From Mycobacterium barrassiae (lineage in GTDB: Bacteria; Actinomycetota; Actinomycetes; Mycobacteriales; Mycobacteriaceae): DNA of 64,000 bases. Positions 48,445 through 57,630 of this stretch are shown here, piece by piece. Each line of letters opens with the position of its first letter. Position 1 is the stretch's first letter. The translations under genes were made by a program, and so were the position numbers. The DNA is taken from assembly GCF_025822765.1 (NCBI RefSeq), contig NZ_JACKUK010000023.1:701535-765534 (forward strand), read 5' to 3'. The notes beneath the pieces are model-generated. The model was given only the letters and a program-made list of their open reading frames with translations. It made no database searches and was not told where the DNA came from.

Positions 48445-50205
48445 TCAGCGCGCGCCGCGCACCAGACGGCCTGGGCGTGCGCCGGTGTCTGCGCTGTCGC
48501 GACGGGTGACCACGCCACTGACGATCGTGGCGGTGTAGCCGCTGGCACCCTGCACGAGACGCTGACCACCGGCGGGTAGGTCGTAAGCCATCTTCGCCGG
48601 GTGCAGCGTCACCGCGTCCATGTCGATGACGTTGATGTCGGCCTTCTTACCGATTTCGATGACGCCACGGTCGCTGAGGCCGAACAGCTGTGCGGTGTCG
48701 TGAGATTGCTTGCGCACCAGATACTCCAGCGGCAGCTTCTCGCCGCGGCGACGGTCGCGCGCCCAGTGCGTCAACAGGAACGTCGGGTACGACGCGTCAC
48801 AGATCATGCCGCAGTGTGCCCCACCGTCGGAAAGCCCGACGACGCCGGCCGGATGCAACAGCATCTCGCGGATGGCGTCGTGGTTGCCGTAGAAGTAGTT
48901 GTAGAACGGCAGCATCAGCATGGCCGTCGCATCGTCTTCGAGCATCAGGTCGTACAGCGTGGACAGCGGATCGTCGCCACGGTCGCTGGCGATCTTCTCG
49001 ACGGTGCGCTCGACGGTCGGTTCGTAGTCCGGCGGATCACCGAGGGCATAGATGCGGCCGAGTGAGTACTGAACGAGCGCAAACATGTTGTCGAACAGCT
49101 TCGTTGGGTCCGGCGGCAGGTCGTCTTCCGACAGGATCGCGGCCTTGACCGCGGGGTCGGCGAGCCGTGTCGCCAATTCCTGTCGATCACACTCGGCCTT
49201 GAGTCGGCGGAAGGTCGGCCGATGGGTGAACGCATGATGGCCGGGGAAACCGAAGAGCATGCCGAACGGCCGCGCAGCGATCTGCGGGTAGAGCTCGCTG
49301 CCGGCCTCATGAGCGGCCGCCGAGATGTCGAGTTGTTCGCGCCAGAGGTCCGGCGCCGCATCGACCTGGATCATGCCGAACGAGATGGGCCGGTCGATCT
49401 CGGCACCGAGGCGCTGCATCCACTCCAGCTCCTTCTTGGGCGCGATGATGTCCTCGCCGGCGACCCCCTGCGGGGCCAACTCGAAGACCGCGCGCCCGCC
49501 GGCCGCCATGGCCCGCCCGAGTCCGAACAACTCGTCCTCAGCAGCGTAGGTTCCGGGCACGGGCTCACCGTCGATCGCGCGGTGCCCCAGGGTGCGTGAT
49601 GTCGAAAAGCCAAGCGCCCCCGCCTCGATGCCCTCCTGCACGATGCGTGCCATCGCGGCGATGTCATCCGGCGTGGCGGGGTCGTTGCGGGCTCCGCGCT
49701 CCCCCATCGCGTAGGCGCGCACCGATCCGTGGGCGATCTGGCTGCCCACATCGACGGCGAACTCGTGCTTTTCGATCACGTCGAGATACTCGGGATACGT
49801 CTCCCAACCCCACGAGATGCCCTCGGTAAGCGCGGTGCCTGGGATGTCCTCGACACCCTCCATCAACCCGATCAGCCAGTCTTCGCGGCCCGGTCGCACG
49901 GGCGCGAACCCGACACCGCAGTTGCCCATGACGACGGTCGTCACACCGTGCGCGCTCGACGGCTCCAACGAGCTGTCCCAGCTCACTTGGCCGTCGTAGT
50001 GGGTGTGGATGTCGACGAAGCCGGGTGCGACGATCTTGCCCGACGCGTCGATCGTTTCCGCCGCGTCGCCTTCCAACGGAGCGTCACCGGGCCCGCGACG
50101 ACGGATCTCGACGATCCGCCCGTCCTTGACGGCGACATCGGCCTGGAACCGGTCCGCGCCGGTGCCGTCCACCACGGTTCCGCCAGTGATTTTCAGGTCG
50201 AACAC
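48445..50205 (-). CDS. N-acyl-D-amino-acid deacylase-type amidohydrolase
   Basis: This 586-residue amidohydrolase has the D-aminoacylase layout. A short beta-sandwich N-terminus (FDLKITGGTVVDGTGADRFQADVAVKDGRI) precedes GFVDIHTHYDGQVSW (HxH metal site), TTVVMGNCGVGFAP (the bridging Cys of D-aminoacylases), and VVGLSDGGAHCGM near the C-terminus (catalytic Asp). It should hydrolyse an N-acyl, or another cyclic or linear amide, substrate. GTG at 50205 with GGGAGAG upstream. It is divergent from the second Rieske oxygenase and shares its promoter region, so the two may work on one substrate. Confidence 0.88.
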   Translation of the reverse strand: MFDLKITGGTVVDGTGADRFQADVAVKDGRIVEIRRRGPGDAPLEGDAAETIDASGKIVAPGFVDIHTHYDGQVSWDSSLEPSSAHGVTTVVMGNCGVGFAPVRPGREDWLIGLMEGVEDIPGTALTEGISWGWETYPEYLDVIEKHEFAVDVGSQIAHGSVRAYAMGERGARNDPATPDDIAAMARIVQEGIEAGALGFSTSRTLGHRAIDGEPVPGTYAAEDELFGLGRAMAAGGRAVFELAPQGVAGEDIIAPKKELEWMQRLGAEIDRPISFGMIQVDAAPDLWREQLDISAAAHEAGSELYPQIAARPFGMLFGFPGHHAFTHRPTFRRLKAECDRQELATRLADPAVKAAILSEDDLPPDPTKLFDNMFALVQYSLGRIYALGDPPDYEPTVERTVEKIASDRGDDPLSTLYDLMLEDDATAMLMLPFYNYFYGNHDAIREMLLHPAGVVGLSDGGAHCGMICDASYPTFLLTHWARDRRRGEKLPLEYLVRKQSHDTAQLFGLSDRGVIEIGKKADINVIDMDAVTLHPAKMAYDLPAGGQRLVQGASGYTATIVSGVVTRRDSADTGARPGRLVRGAR

Positions 50206-50247
50206 AATTCTCTCCCTCGACGCCCGGGCAGCCGTTATCGTGTCGAA

Positions 50248-50262
50248 TGTAACACCGTTACA
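50248..50262. promoter_or_regulatory. TetR-type operator in the deacylase/Rieske divergent promoter
   Basis: TGTAAC-ACC-GTTACA is a perfect 6-base inverted repeat with a 3-base spacer, centred in the 88-base region between the deacylase (50205) and Rieske (50294) starts. TetR regulators bind such palindromes, and a TetR gene follows the Rieske gene, so it is the probable operator of this cluster. Confidence 0.7.
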
Positions 50263-50293
50263 GGCGGCGGCAGCCGGATTTCGGAGGCGAATC

Positions 50294-51652
50294 GTGACGC
50301 GAACGGCACCGGTCAACGAGAACCTCGGCGACCCGGCCCACACCCGGCGCGAAGACGCGATCGGGACGCCACCGCAACGGCCCACGCTGGTACCGGCGCA
50401 GCGCTACTACTCGCCGGAGTTCGCCCGGCTCGAGGTCGAACACATGTGGCCCAGGGTCTGGCAGTTCGCCTGCACGGTCGACCACGTGGCCGAACCCGGC
50501 GACTACTTCGAGTACCGGTGCGGCGTCCACTCCGTACTGGTGGTGCGCGGCGACGACGGCGAATTGCGCGCCTTCCAGAACGTGTGCCGCCATCGCGGCA
50601 ATTCGCTGTGCGCGGGGTCTGGCGAGGGGCTGCGCGAACTGCGGTGCGGCTATCACGGCTGGACCTGGGATCTGGGCGGCGCACTGCGGCGCGTGCCCCA
50701 CAGGAAAGGCTTCGGCGCACTCCGGCTGACCGACTATCCCCTGCTGCCGGTGCGCGTCGAAACCTGGGAACGTCTCGTGTTCGTCAATCTCGACGCCGAC
50801 GCGATCCCGTTGCGGGAGTACCTGGAGGCGATGCCCGACGACATCGCCTGGAATCGGCTCGGCGAATTCCGCTGCTACGCCACCATGACCATCGAGGCCG
50901 AGGCGAACTGGAAGACGATCGCCGACGGGTTCAGCGAGACCTACCACATCCAGACGCTGCATCCCGAGCTACACAGATGCATGGACGACGTCTATGCCCC
51001 GCAAGTCATCTGGGGTCATACCGGCAAGTCCGAGCAGTACTACGGGGTGCCGAGCCCGAGCATCAAGGAGGGGCTGACCGACAGCGAGGTCTGGGACGCC
51101 TACGTTGCGACGCAGGGTGCGCTGATGGGGGTCGCGGAGGACACGCCGTTCCCCGCCGATCAGAGTGGGCGCTCGGCGGCCGACGTGATCGCCGCGCGGA
51201 CAAAGGAGTTCGCCGCTGAGCGTGGTGTCGACCTGAGCTGGGCGAGTACCGATCAGGTGATGCGCCTTCACCAGTACAACGTGTTCCCGAACATGTCGCT
51301 GTTGACCAACGCCGACCACTTGACGGTACTCACCGCCCGTCCCGGGCCCGATCCCGATCACGGTGAGCTGGTGATGATCGTCTGGATGCGGATGCCGCCG
51401 GACGCACCCCGTGTCAAGCCGACCGATGTGCGGATGACTGTGGCCGATGCCCACCCCGGTCTGGTTCTCACGCAGGACATCACGGTGTTGGCAGGTCTAC
51501 AGCGCGGCCTTCATCAGCCCGGCTTCACCCATGTGGTGCTGTCCAACGAGGAGCGTCGCGTGATCAACATGCACCGTAATCTGGAACGCTATCTGGACCT
51601 GCCCGAGTCGGAACGAATCACCGGAGGTGAGCCACTTGGTGCAGCCACGTAG
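50294..51652 (+). CDS. Rieske [2Fe-2S] ring-hydroxylating oxygenase, alpha subunit
   Basis: This 452-residue oxygenase has a Rieske centre C98-x-H100 (CRHRGNSLC) and C118-xx-H121 (CGYHGW) with normal 17-residue spacing. The mononuclear site is D211, H218, H223 in IADGFSETYHIQTLH. The C-terminal half has typical SRPBCC-like substrate-domain residues. GTG at 50294 with CGGAGG upstream; the open frame to 50003 is antisense to the deacylase. No reductase or ferredoxin gene is adjacent. It overlaps the TetR gene start by 14 bases, so regulator and oxygenase are co-translated. Confidence 0.92.
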   Translation: MTRTAPVNENLGDPAHTRREDAIGTPPQRPTLVPAQRYYSPEFARLEVEHMWPRVWQFACTVDHVAEPGDYFEYRCGVHSVLVVRGDDGELRAFQNVCRHRGNSLCAGSGEGLRELRCGYHGWTWDLGGALRRVPHRKGFGALRLTDYPLLPVRVETWERLVFVNLDADAIPLREYLEAMPDDIAWNRLGEFRCYATMTIEAEANWKTIADGFSETYHIQTLHPELHRCMDDVYAPQVIWGHTGKSEQYYGVPSPSIKEGLTDSEVWDAYVATQGALMGVAEDTPFPADQSGRSAADVIAARTKEFAAERGVDLSWASTDQVMRLHQYNVFPNMSLLTNADHLTVLTARPGPDPDHGELVMIVWMRMPPDAPRVKPTDVRMTVADAHPGLVLTQDITVLAGLQRGLHQPGFTHVVLSNEERRVINMHRNLERYLDLPESERITGGEPLGAAT

Positions 51653-52265
51653 CCGAAGCGGTGATCCCGTCACTGCGGACCAGATCCTGGCGACCGCGGC
51701 CCGGATGATCGACGTCGACGGGGTCGAGGCGTTCACCATGCGCCGACTCGCCGAGCAGTTGGGCGTCGCCGTCACTTCCATCTATTGGCATGTCGGCGGC
51801 AGAGACAAACTCTTCGACAGCCTGGTCGAACAACTGCTGCGACAGATGGCGCACCTGCCGAGCGACGGCGGAAGCCCCGTCGAGCGCATCGCATCGCTCG
51901 CACGGTCGCAACGTCGGATGCTCATCGAGAAGCAACATCTCCTGGCGATCGCCCATGAACGCGACCGGACACCACAGTTGTTCCTGCCGATTCAGCAGCG
52001 GTTGGCGGCAGAGCTTTCCGAGCTGAGGGTCACCGGCAGCGAGGCCGCCCTGGTGCTGCGGGCGATCCAGGTTCACGTCATTTCCTCTGCGGTCATGCAG
52101 TTCTCGGCGGTCCGCGGGGCCAAGCACGATGAAGAGGATCCGTCGCTGTGGGCGGATGCCTGGCCCGACCGCGCGCTGGTCGAGGCGCTGCAATCCCCTA
52201 CCGACTACGACGCGGTGTTCGAGTACGGGCTGAGGGCACTGTTGGCACGGCTAAGCGATGGGTGA
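51639..52265 (+). CDS. TetR family transcriptional regulator
   Basis: This TetR of about 208 residues has the DNA-binding domain TADQILATAARMIDVDGVEAFTMRRLAEQLGVAVTSIYWHVGGRDKLFDSLVEQLL. The IYWHVG recognition helix is typical of the TetR_C_1 group near drug- and xenobiotic-responsive genes. It likely binds the palindrome at 50248-50262. The start lies inside the Rieske 3' end: GTG at 51639 is used, with TTG 51636 and GTG 51627 also possible (GGAGG at 51623-51627 favours the first two). The NTF2-like gene follows after 19 bases. Confidence 0.87.
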   Translation: MQPRSRSGDPVTADQILATAARMIDVDGVEAFTMRRLAEQLGVAVTSIYWHVGGRDKLFDSLVEQLLRQMAHLPSDGGSPVERIASLARSQRRMLIEKQHLLAIAHERDRTPQLFLPIQQRLAAELSELRVTGSEAALVLRAIQVHVISSAVMQFSAVRGAKHDEEDPSLWADAWPDRALVEALQSPTDYDAVFEYGLRALLARLSDG

Positions 52266-52284
52266 CGCAAGCTCGGAGGCGACG

Positions 52285-52830
52285 ATGGCAACGACTGACG
52301 CCGCGCTGCAGGAGATGCTCGATGAGTTTGCGCTGCGAAAGCTGGTCCACGCCTACTGCCGTGCCGTGGACCGTGGAGACATGGCCACGCTGCGGGACCT
52401 CTATCACCCTGACGCCGTCGATGCCCATGGCGCATTCTCGACGGGCTCAGTTGAGAAATTCTTCGAACAGCTTGTCGCCTCCCGGCCCTTCATCCGGATG
52501 ATGGCGCACAACATCACGACGGCGAACTTCGCGATCGAAGGAAACACGGCGGAAGGCGAGATCTACAACATCGCGGTCCACACGCTCGCAGGCAAGGAAC
52601 GAGACGTCGACCTCATCATCGGAGGGCGTTACCTCGACAAGTACGAGAAGCGTGCTGACGCATGGAAATTGATCGAACGGGCCATCGTCACCGACTGGGC
52701 CCGGTTGGACGACCCCTCGTCGATGGATGTGAGCCACCCGATCACCAAGGACACTCTCAAAGGCGCTCTCGACGAGACCGATCCGTCGTTTCAGTTCTTC
52801 GCACTGTTGGCCGACCCGTCGCCGGAATAA
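52285..52830 (+). CDS. SnoaL/NTF2-like protein, possible oxygenase partner
   Basis: This 181-residue protein has the NTF2/SnoaL-like cone: LHEFALRKLVHAYCRAVDRGD-type first helices (here EFALRKLVHAYCRAVDRGDMATLRDLYHPDAVDAHGAF), HNITTANFAIEGNTAEGEIYNIAVHT and RYLDKYEKRADAWKLIERAIVTDW. These are typical of small isomerase/dehydratase-like subunits and of the fold of Rieske beta subunits. In this operon (Rieske, TetR, NTF2) it could serve as beta subunit or as a separate hydratase. ATG at 52285 behind GGAGGCGACG; GTG/ATG at 52258 would overlap TetR. Confidence 0.82.
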   Translation: MATTDAALQEMLDEFALRKLVHAYCRAVDRGDMATLRDLYHPDAVDAHGAFSTGSVEKFFEQLVASRPFIRMMAHNITTANFAIEGNTAEGEIYNIAVHTLAGKERDVDLIIGGRYLDKYEKRADAWKLIERAIVTDWARLDDPSSMDVSHPITKDTLKGALDETDPSFQFFALLADPSPE

Positions 52831-52939
52831 GCACGATCCCACGACCAACATCGGCAAAGTCGACACAGCGACACAAAGAGCGATTACGCTCCGGTTTATC
52901 CGCGAAGTCCAGACCCGGGCTACGCACACAGGAGTGAGA

Positions 52940-54232
52940 GTGCGATGCGCGATGGCTGGCTCTGAGCGGCCTCCGACTCGGGCCCAGGCGATAGTCGTCT
53001 GGGGCCTCGGCACGCTTTTCCTGGGCTTGGGCCTGCTCACCGCTGTGATGATCGGCATCGTGGCTGAGCAGGTCCGAGACCGCCTCGAGGTGTCCGAACA
53101 CGCGATCGGCATGCTGAGCGCCGTCTTCTACGTCGCATACTCGATTGCGCAATTCATCGGCGGCATCATGCTCGACCGCCTCAGCCCGCGCCTGATTCTC
53201 GGAATCTCCTCGCTGATCGCTGCGGTCGGATGTGTACTTCTTGCCAACGCAACGAGCATGGGCGTCACCGTCGCAGGCAGGGTCATACTCGGAATCGGGC
53301 TCTCGACCAGCTTCCTCGGCGCGATTTACCTCGCCCGAATCTGGTTCCCTCCGCAACGATTCGCGGTGATGTCCTCCGTTTCTCAGCTGGCGACCAACGT
53401 GATTCTGGCCCTTATGCTCATCGGTCTTTCTGTCACAGAGACCATCCCGCCACTGCACGCCGCGATGATTGGCATGGCCGTCGGCTACGTGGTACTCGGG
53501 ATTGCAATCCTGCTGCTGGTGTCCAGACCAGCCACAGCAACTGCCACCGCTGCGCCAGGTGACAGTGGCATTCTCAGCCAGTTACGCGAGGTGGTGCGAG
53601 TACCGCAATTCTGGTTGGGTACAGCATTTTTCGCGAGTGTATTCGGTGTCCTAATCGCCTGGAACGACCTGTGGGGCATCATGAACCAGCGGGCCTATGG
53701 ACGCACCCTGGAGATGGCTACGGCGTTGACATCGACCGGCGCCATCGCCGCCGGTGTCGGCGGCCTGCTGCTGGGTTGGATCTCGGATCGGCTCGGGAAG
53801 CGGTCGCGGGTCACGCAGATCACCATTTGGCTACTGACCTTCACGATGGCCCTGGTGTTGTTCCTCCCGCGCCTCCCGACCGCCGGCGTGTTCGTTCTCC
53901 TGTTCGTCTTCGGTTTCCTGTTGGGTAGCAACATCCTTGGGTTCGCGCAGATCGGGCAGCACATTCCCGACAACGCTCAGGCCACCGCGTTCGGGTTGAT
54001 GACGAGCGTCGGCTTCCTCACCGGCGCCGGACTGGACTATGTGATCGGCGTCCTTGTGGGTGAGGCTCCACCAGTCGGTACGGACATCGCGATCAGCCAC
54101 TACCGCGGAGCCTTGATTCCGTTGCTCATCGTGCTGTCCGTCGGTGCACTGTGCTCGGTTGCGCTCAAGGATCGAGCGCAACCACCGTCGTCCACGACCG
54201 TGGATCCGCTGCCAATCCCCACCGCAAAGTAA
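52940..54232 (+). CDS. MFS transporter, 12 TM, OFA/oxalate-formate-like type
   Basis: This 430-residue transporter has twelve hydrophobic helices in two halves. After TM2 comes GIMLDRLSPRLILGI, the MFS loop-2/3 signature (GxxxDRxxxR), repeated in the second half as LLGWISDRLGKRSRVTQI. The central loop RPATATATAAPGDSGILSQLREV separates the halves. It is co-directional with the nucleoside deaminase 12 bases downstream, so a nucleobase or related amine compound is the best guess for substrate. Start GTG at 52940 behind AGGAG; ATG at 52952 is an alternative. Confidence 0.87.
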   Translation: MRCAMAGSERPPTRAQAIVVWGLGTLFLGLGLLTAVMIGIVAEQVRDRLEVSEHAIGMLSAVFYVAYSIAQFIGGIMLDRLSPRLILGISSLIAAVGCVLLANATSMGVTVAGRVILGIGLSTSFLGAIYLARIWFPPQRFAVMSSVSQLATNVILALMLIGLSVTETIPPLHAAMIGMAVGYVVLGIAILLLVSRPATATATAAPGDSGILSQLREVVRVPQFWLGTAFFASVFGVLIAWNDLWGIMNQRAYGRTLEMATALTSTGAIAAGVGGLLLGWISDRLGKRSRVTQITIWLLTFTMALVLFLPRLPTAGVFVLLFVFGFLLGSNILGFAQIGQHIPDNAQATAFGLMTSVGFLTGAGLDYVIGVLVGEAPPVGTDIAISHYRGALIPLLIVLSVGALCSVALKDRAQPPSSTTVDPLPIPTAK

Positions 54233-54244
54233 AGGAGTCCATTG

Positions 54245-54727
54245 ATGGACGACCTGAAGTATCTCCTGCATGCCGTTGACGTGTCCAAACGATCTGTCCG
54301 CGAGGGTAATCATCCATTCGGGTCCGTCCTCGTTGACAGCGAGGGCAACGTCCTACTGGAGCAGACCAACATCGAAGTGACCGAATCCGACTGCACCGGT
54401 CACGCGGAAACCGCGTTGATGCGGCAGGCGTCGAAGAAATTCGACAAGGAATTTCTTGCCACATGCACGCTCTACACCACGGCGGAGCCCTGCTCGATGT
54501 GCGCGGGGGCGATGTACTGGGCCAATGTCAGACGTCTTGTCTACGGCATCACGGAAAAGCAACTGCTCGCCGAAACCGGCGACGATCCCAGGAATCCCAC
54601 ACTGAGCCTTGATTGCCGAAAGGTTTTCGGCGCCGGACAGAAGCAGATCGAGGTGATTGGGCCGATCCCGGAGGTCGCCGATGCCGTGCTCGAGCCACAT
54701 AAGAACTACTGGACTCAGCAGAGCTGA
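54245..54727 (+). CDS. Nucleoside/base deaminase (CDA family)
   Basis: This 160-residue zinc deaminase has the cytidine/deoxycytidylate deaminase motifs CTGHAETALMRQASK (HxE: Zn ligand His and catalytic Glu) and YTTAEPCSMCAGAMYWANV (PCxxC: two Zn Cys). The size and the FDKEFLATCTLYTTAEPC segment suit guanine deaminase-like or tRNA-adenosine-deaminase-like proteins, and the substrate is probably a free base. ATG at 54245 has AAAGGAG upstream. It follows the MFS gene closely, forming a transport-plus-deamination pair, and converges with the MmpL gene after five bases. Confidence 0.9.
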   Translation: MDDLKYLLHAVDVSKRSVREGNHPFGSVLVDSEGNVLLEQTNIEVTESDCTGHAETALMRQASKKFDKEFLATCTLYTTAEPCSMCAGAMYWANVRRLVYGITEKQLLAETGDDPRNPTLSLDCRKVFGAGQKQIEVIGPIPEVADAVLEPHKNYWTQQS

Positions 54728-54732
54728 CGCAC

Positions 54733-57630
54733 CTAGACGCGCCCGAGTTCGTCGTCCTCCCATAGGAGCAGCTGCCGCACCGCCGGGCGGGGTCCGTAGG
54801 GCCGCAGCATCGTGCTCGACGGGCGGGGCCGGACGCGCAGCGGCCACCAGAACCAGCGCCCGAGCAACACGGCGATCGACGGTGTCATGAAAGCGCGCAC
54901 GACGAGGGTGTCGAAGAGCAGACCGAGGGCGATCGTCGTGCCGATCTGGCCGAGCACGATCAAATCGCTGTAGACGAACGATGCCATGGTGAAGGCGAAC
55001 ACCAACCCTGCCGCGGTGACGACCCCACCGGTGCCGGCCATCGCCCGGATGATGCCGGTGTTCAAGCCGGCGCCGATCTCCTCTTTGAAGCGGGATATCA
55101 GCAGCAGATTGTAGTCCGAACCCACTGCGAGCAGCAGGATGATGGCGAGCGGGATGATCACCCAATACAACTGGATGCCCAGAAGGTGCTGCCACACCAG
55201 GATCGACAGCCCCAGCGAGGCACCGAGCGACAGCACCACGGTGCCGACGATGACGACCGCGGCAACCATGCTGCGGGTGATGAACATCATGATGAGCAGG
55301 ATCAGGCTGAGCGCGGCGATGACGACGATGATCAGGTCGTACTTGGCGCCCTCCTGGATGTCCTTGTACGTCGCCGCCGTGCCGCCGATATAGATGTGGG
55401 ATCCCGCCAACGGCGTCCCCTTGACGGCCTCCTCCGCCGAGTGGCGGATCGCGTCGATATGCGAAATACCCTGCGGGGTAGCGGGATCGACGTCGTGGGT
55501 GATGATCATCCGCGCGGCTTTGCCGTCAGGAGACAGGAACAGCTTCAAGCCGCGCTGGAACTCGGCGTTGTCGAACACCTCCGGCGGGACATAGAACGAG
55601 TCGTCGGTCTTGGACGCGTCGAACGCTGCCCCCAGCGCGGTTGAGTTCTGTAGCGCCGCCGCGTTCTGACTGTAGATTCCCGACAGCGTCGCGTAGTTGG
55701 TCATGACCAGGTCGCGATTCGTCAGCTGACTGGCGATCTGGGGCGGGATCAGCTTGAGCAACTGCGGCTGAATCGCATCGAGCTTGTCCAGGCTCGTCGT
55801 GACGTTCGCCAGCTGGTCGGTCAGCGCATTGATCCCGTCCAGCGCGTCGAACAGCGATCGGAACGCCCAGCAGATCGGGATATCGAAACAGTGTGGCTCC
55901 CAATAGAAATAGTTGCGCAGGGGGCGGAACATGTCGTCGAAGTTGGCGATCTTGTCCCGTAAGTCTTGGGCGACGGCGACGGTTTGGTGAAACGCCTGGA
56001 CCTGTTCGTGCGTCGCATCGTTCGCCTGTGATTGCAAAGTGGCCTGCTGCCGCAGAATGCCGATCGTCTTGTCGATCTCGTTGACCTGCTTGAGCAGGTC
56101 GTTGGCCCGGTCCTGCTGATAACCGAGATTCTGTATCTGCCCGGCACTTTGGGCGCTGATTTGGAACGGGATGGACGTATGGTCCAACGGTGTACCCAAG
56201 GGGCGGGTGATCGATTGCACCTGGGCGATGCCGGACGTGTGGAAGACGGCCTTGGCCACGCGTTCCAACAGGATCATGTCGGTCGGATTGCGCAGGTCGT
56301 GGTCGGCCTCGATCATCAGGAGTTCGGGGTTGAGCCGGGCCTTGGAGAAGTGCCGCTCAGCAGCGGCATACCCGACAGTCGACGGGGCACGGTCGGGCAG
56401 GTAGTTCCCGACGTCGTAACTGGTCTTGTAGCCCGGCAACGCCAAAAGTCCCACCGCGGCCACCGCCAGTGTGGCCACCAGAATCGGCCCGGGCCACCGA
56501 ACGATCGCGGTGCCGATCCGGCGCCATCCCCTGGTGCGCGTTTTGCGTCTGGGATCCAGCAGGCCGAAACGGCCACCGATGATGATCACGGCGGGCGCCA
56601 GCGTGAGCGCCGCCAGTAGTGTCACCAGCACACCGATCGCGGCAGGAATCCCGAGGCTCTGGAAGTAGGGCAACCGGGTGAAACTCAGGCAGAACACCGC
56701 GCCCGCGACGGTCAGACCCGAGCCCAGGATCACATGTGAAGTACCGCTGTACATGTTGTAGTACGAGGTCTCACGATCGAGCCCGTTGTTGCGGTCCTCG
56801 TGGTAACGACCCAGCAAGAAGATTGCGTAGTCGGTGCCTGCCGCGATGACCAGCAGGGTGAGGATGTTCGTCGAATATGTCGAGAGACCGATGGCTCCGG
56901 AATTGCCCAGGAACGCCACAATGCCACGGGCGGCGGACATTTCGATGAGGACGGTGATGAGCACCAGGATCATCGTCACCACCGAGCGGTAGACGAACAG
57001 CAACATCACCGCGATCACCACGATGGTCAACACGGTGACTTTCGTGGTGCCTTCGTTGCCCACCTCGAATTGATCTGCGACCTGCGGTGCCGGACCTGCG
57101 ACGTAGGCTTTGACACCGGCGGGCGGAGGCGTGTTCTTCACGATGTCGCGCAATGCGTCAACGGATTCGATCGACCGTGCTGAGCCCTGATCCCCGATGA
57201 GGAAGACCTGGACGTACGCCGCCTTACCGTCCGCGCTCTGCGAACCAGCCGCCGTCAGCGGGTCACCCCAGAAGTCCTGGACATGCTGAACGTGCTTCTG
57301 ATCCTGTTCAATGCGCTGGACCAGCCTGTCGTAATACTGGTGCGCTTCCGCACCGAGAGGCTGGTCGCCTTCCAACACGATCATCGCCGCGCTGTCGGAG
57401 TCGAACTCCTGGAATACCTCGCCAATCTTCTTGAACGCCTTCAGCGACGGCGCGTCAGGTGAGCTCAACGCCACGTTCTGCGCTTCACCGACAACCTCCA
57501 GCTGCGGAACCAAGGAGTTGGTGAGTCCGGCGACAACCAACCAGAACAAGACGATCGGCACCGCAAGCCAACGAACCCGCTTCGCGACGCGGTGGGTCAG
57601 AGTCTCGCGGCTTTCCACCTGGTTGCTCAT
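54733..57630 (-). CDS. MmpL-family RND transporter
   Basis: This 965-residue MmpL is paralogous to the one at 25108-27963 (shared WEPHCFDIPICWAFRSLFDALDGIN and [21 protein letters not shown]). It has two transmembrane bundles and proton-relay pairs [12 protein letters not shown] (about 265) and [16 protein letters not shown] (about 838). The ATG at 57630 overlaps the mmpS stop by ATGA, so the pair is translationally coupled, as in mmpS4/L4 and mmpS5/L5, which export siderophores or drugs. The frame to 57795 is mmpS antisense in register and is not native. Confidence 0.93.
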   Translation of the reverse strand: MSNQVESRETLTHRVAKRVRWLAVPIVLFWLVVAGLTNSLVPQLEVVGEAQNVALSSPDAPSLKAFKKIGEVFQEFDSDSAAMIVLEGDQPLGAEAHQYYDRLVQRIEQDQKHVQHVQDFWGDPLTAAGSQSADGKAAYVQVFLIGDQGSARSIESVDALRDIVKNTPPPAGVKAYVAGPAPQVADQFEVGNEGTTKVTVLTIVVIAVMLLFVYRSVVTMILVLITVLIEMSAARGIVAFLGNSGAIGLSTYSTNILTLLVIAAGTDYAIFLLGRYHEDRNNGLDRETSYYNMYSGTSHVILGSGLTVAGAVFCLSFTRLPYFQSLGIPAAIGVLVTLLAALTLAPAVIIIGGRFGLLDPRRKTRTRGWRRIGTAIVRWPGPILVATLAVAAVGLLALPGYKTSYDVGNYLPDRAPSTVGYAAAERHFSKARLNPELLMIEADHDLRNPTDMILLERVAKAVFHTSGIAQVQSITRPLGTPLDHTSIPFQISAQSAGQIQNLGYQQDRANDLLKQVNEIDKTIGILRQQATLQSQANDATHEQVQAFHQTVAVAQDLRDKIANFDDMFRPLRNYFYWEPHCFDIPICWAFRSLFDALDGINALTDQLANVTTSLDKLDAIQPQLLKLIPPQIASQLTNRDLVMTNYATLSGIYSQNAAALQNSTALGAAFDASKTDDSFYVPPEVFDNAEFQRGLKLFLSPDGKAARMIITHDVDPATPQGISHIDAIRHSAEEAVKGTPLAGSHIYIGGTAATYKDIQEGAKYDLIIVVIAALSLILLIMMFITRSMVAAVVIVGTVVLSLGASLGLSILVWQHLLGIQLYWVIIPLAIILLLAVGSDYNLLLISRFKEEIGAGLNTGIIRAMAGTGGVVTAAGLVFAFTMASFVYSDLIVLGQIGTTIALGLLFDTLVVRAFMTPSIAVLLGRWFWWPLRVRPRPSSTMLRPYGPRPAVRQLLLWEDDELGRV

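Noticed and set aside
49729-51219. 496-aa plus-strand open frame
   Set aside because: It spans the antisense of the deacylase and a shifted frame of the Rieske gene; no motif.
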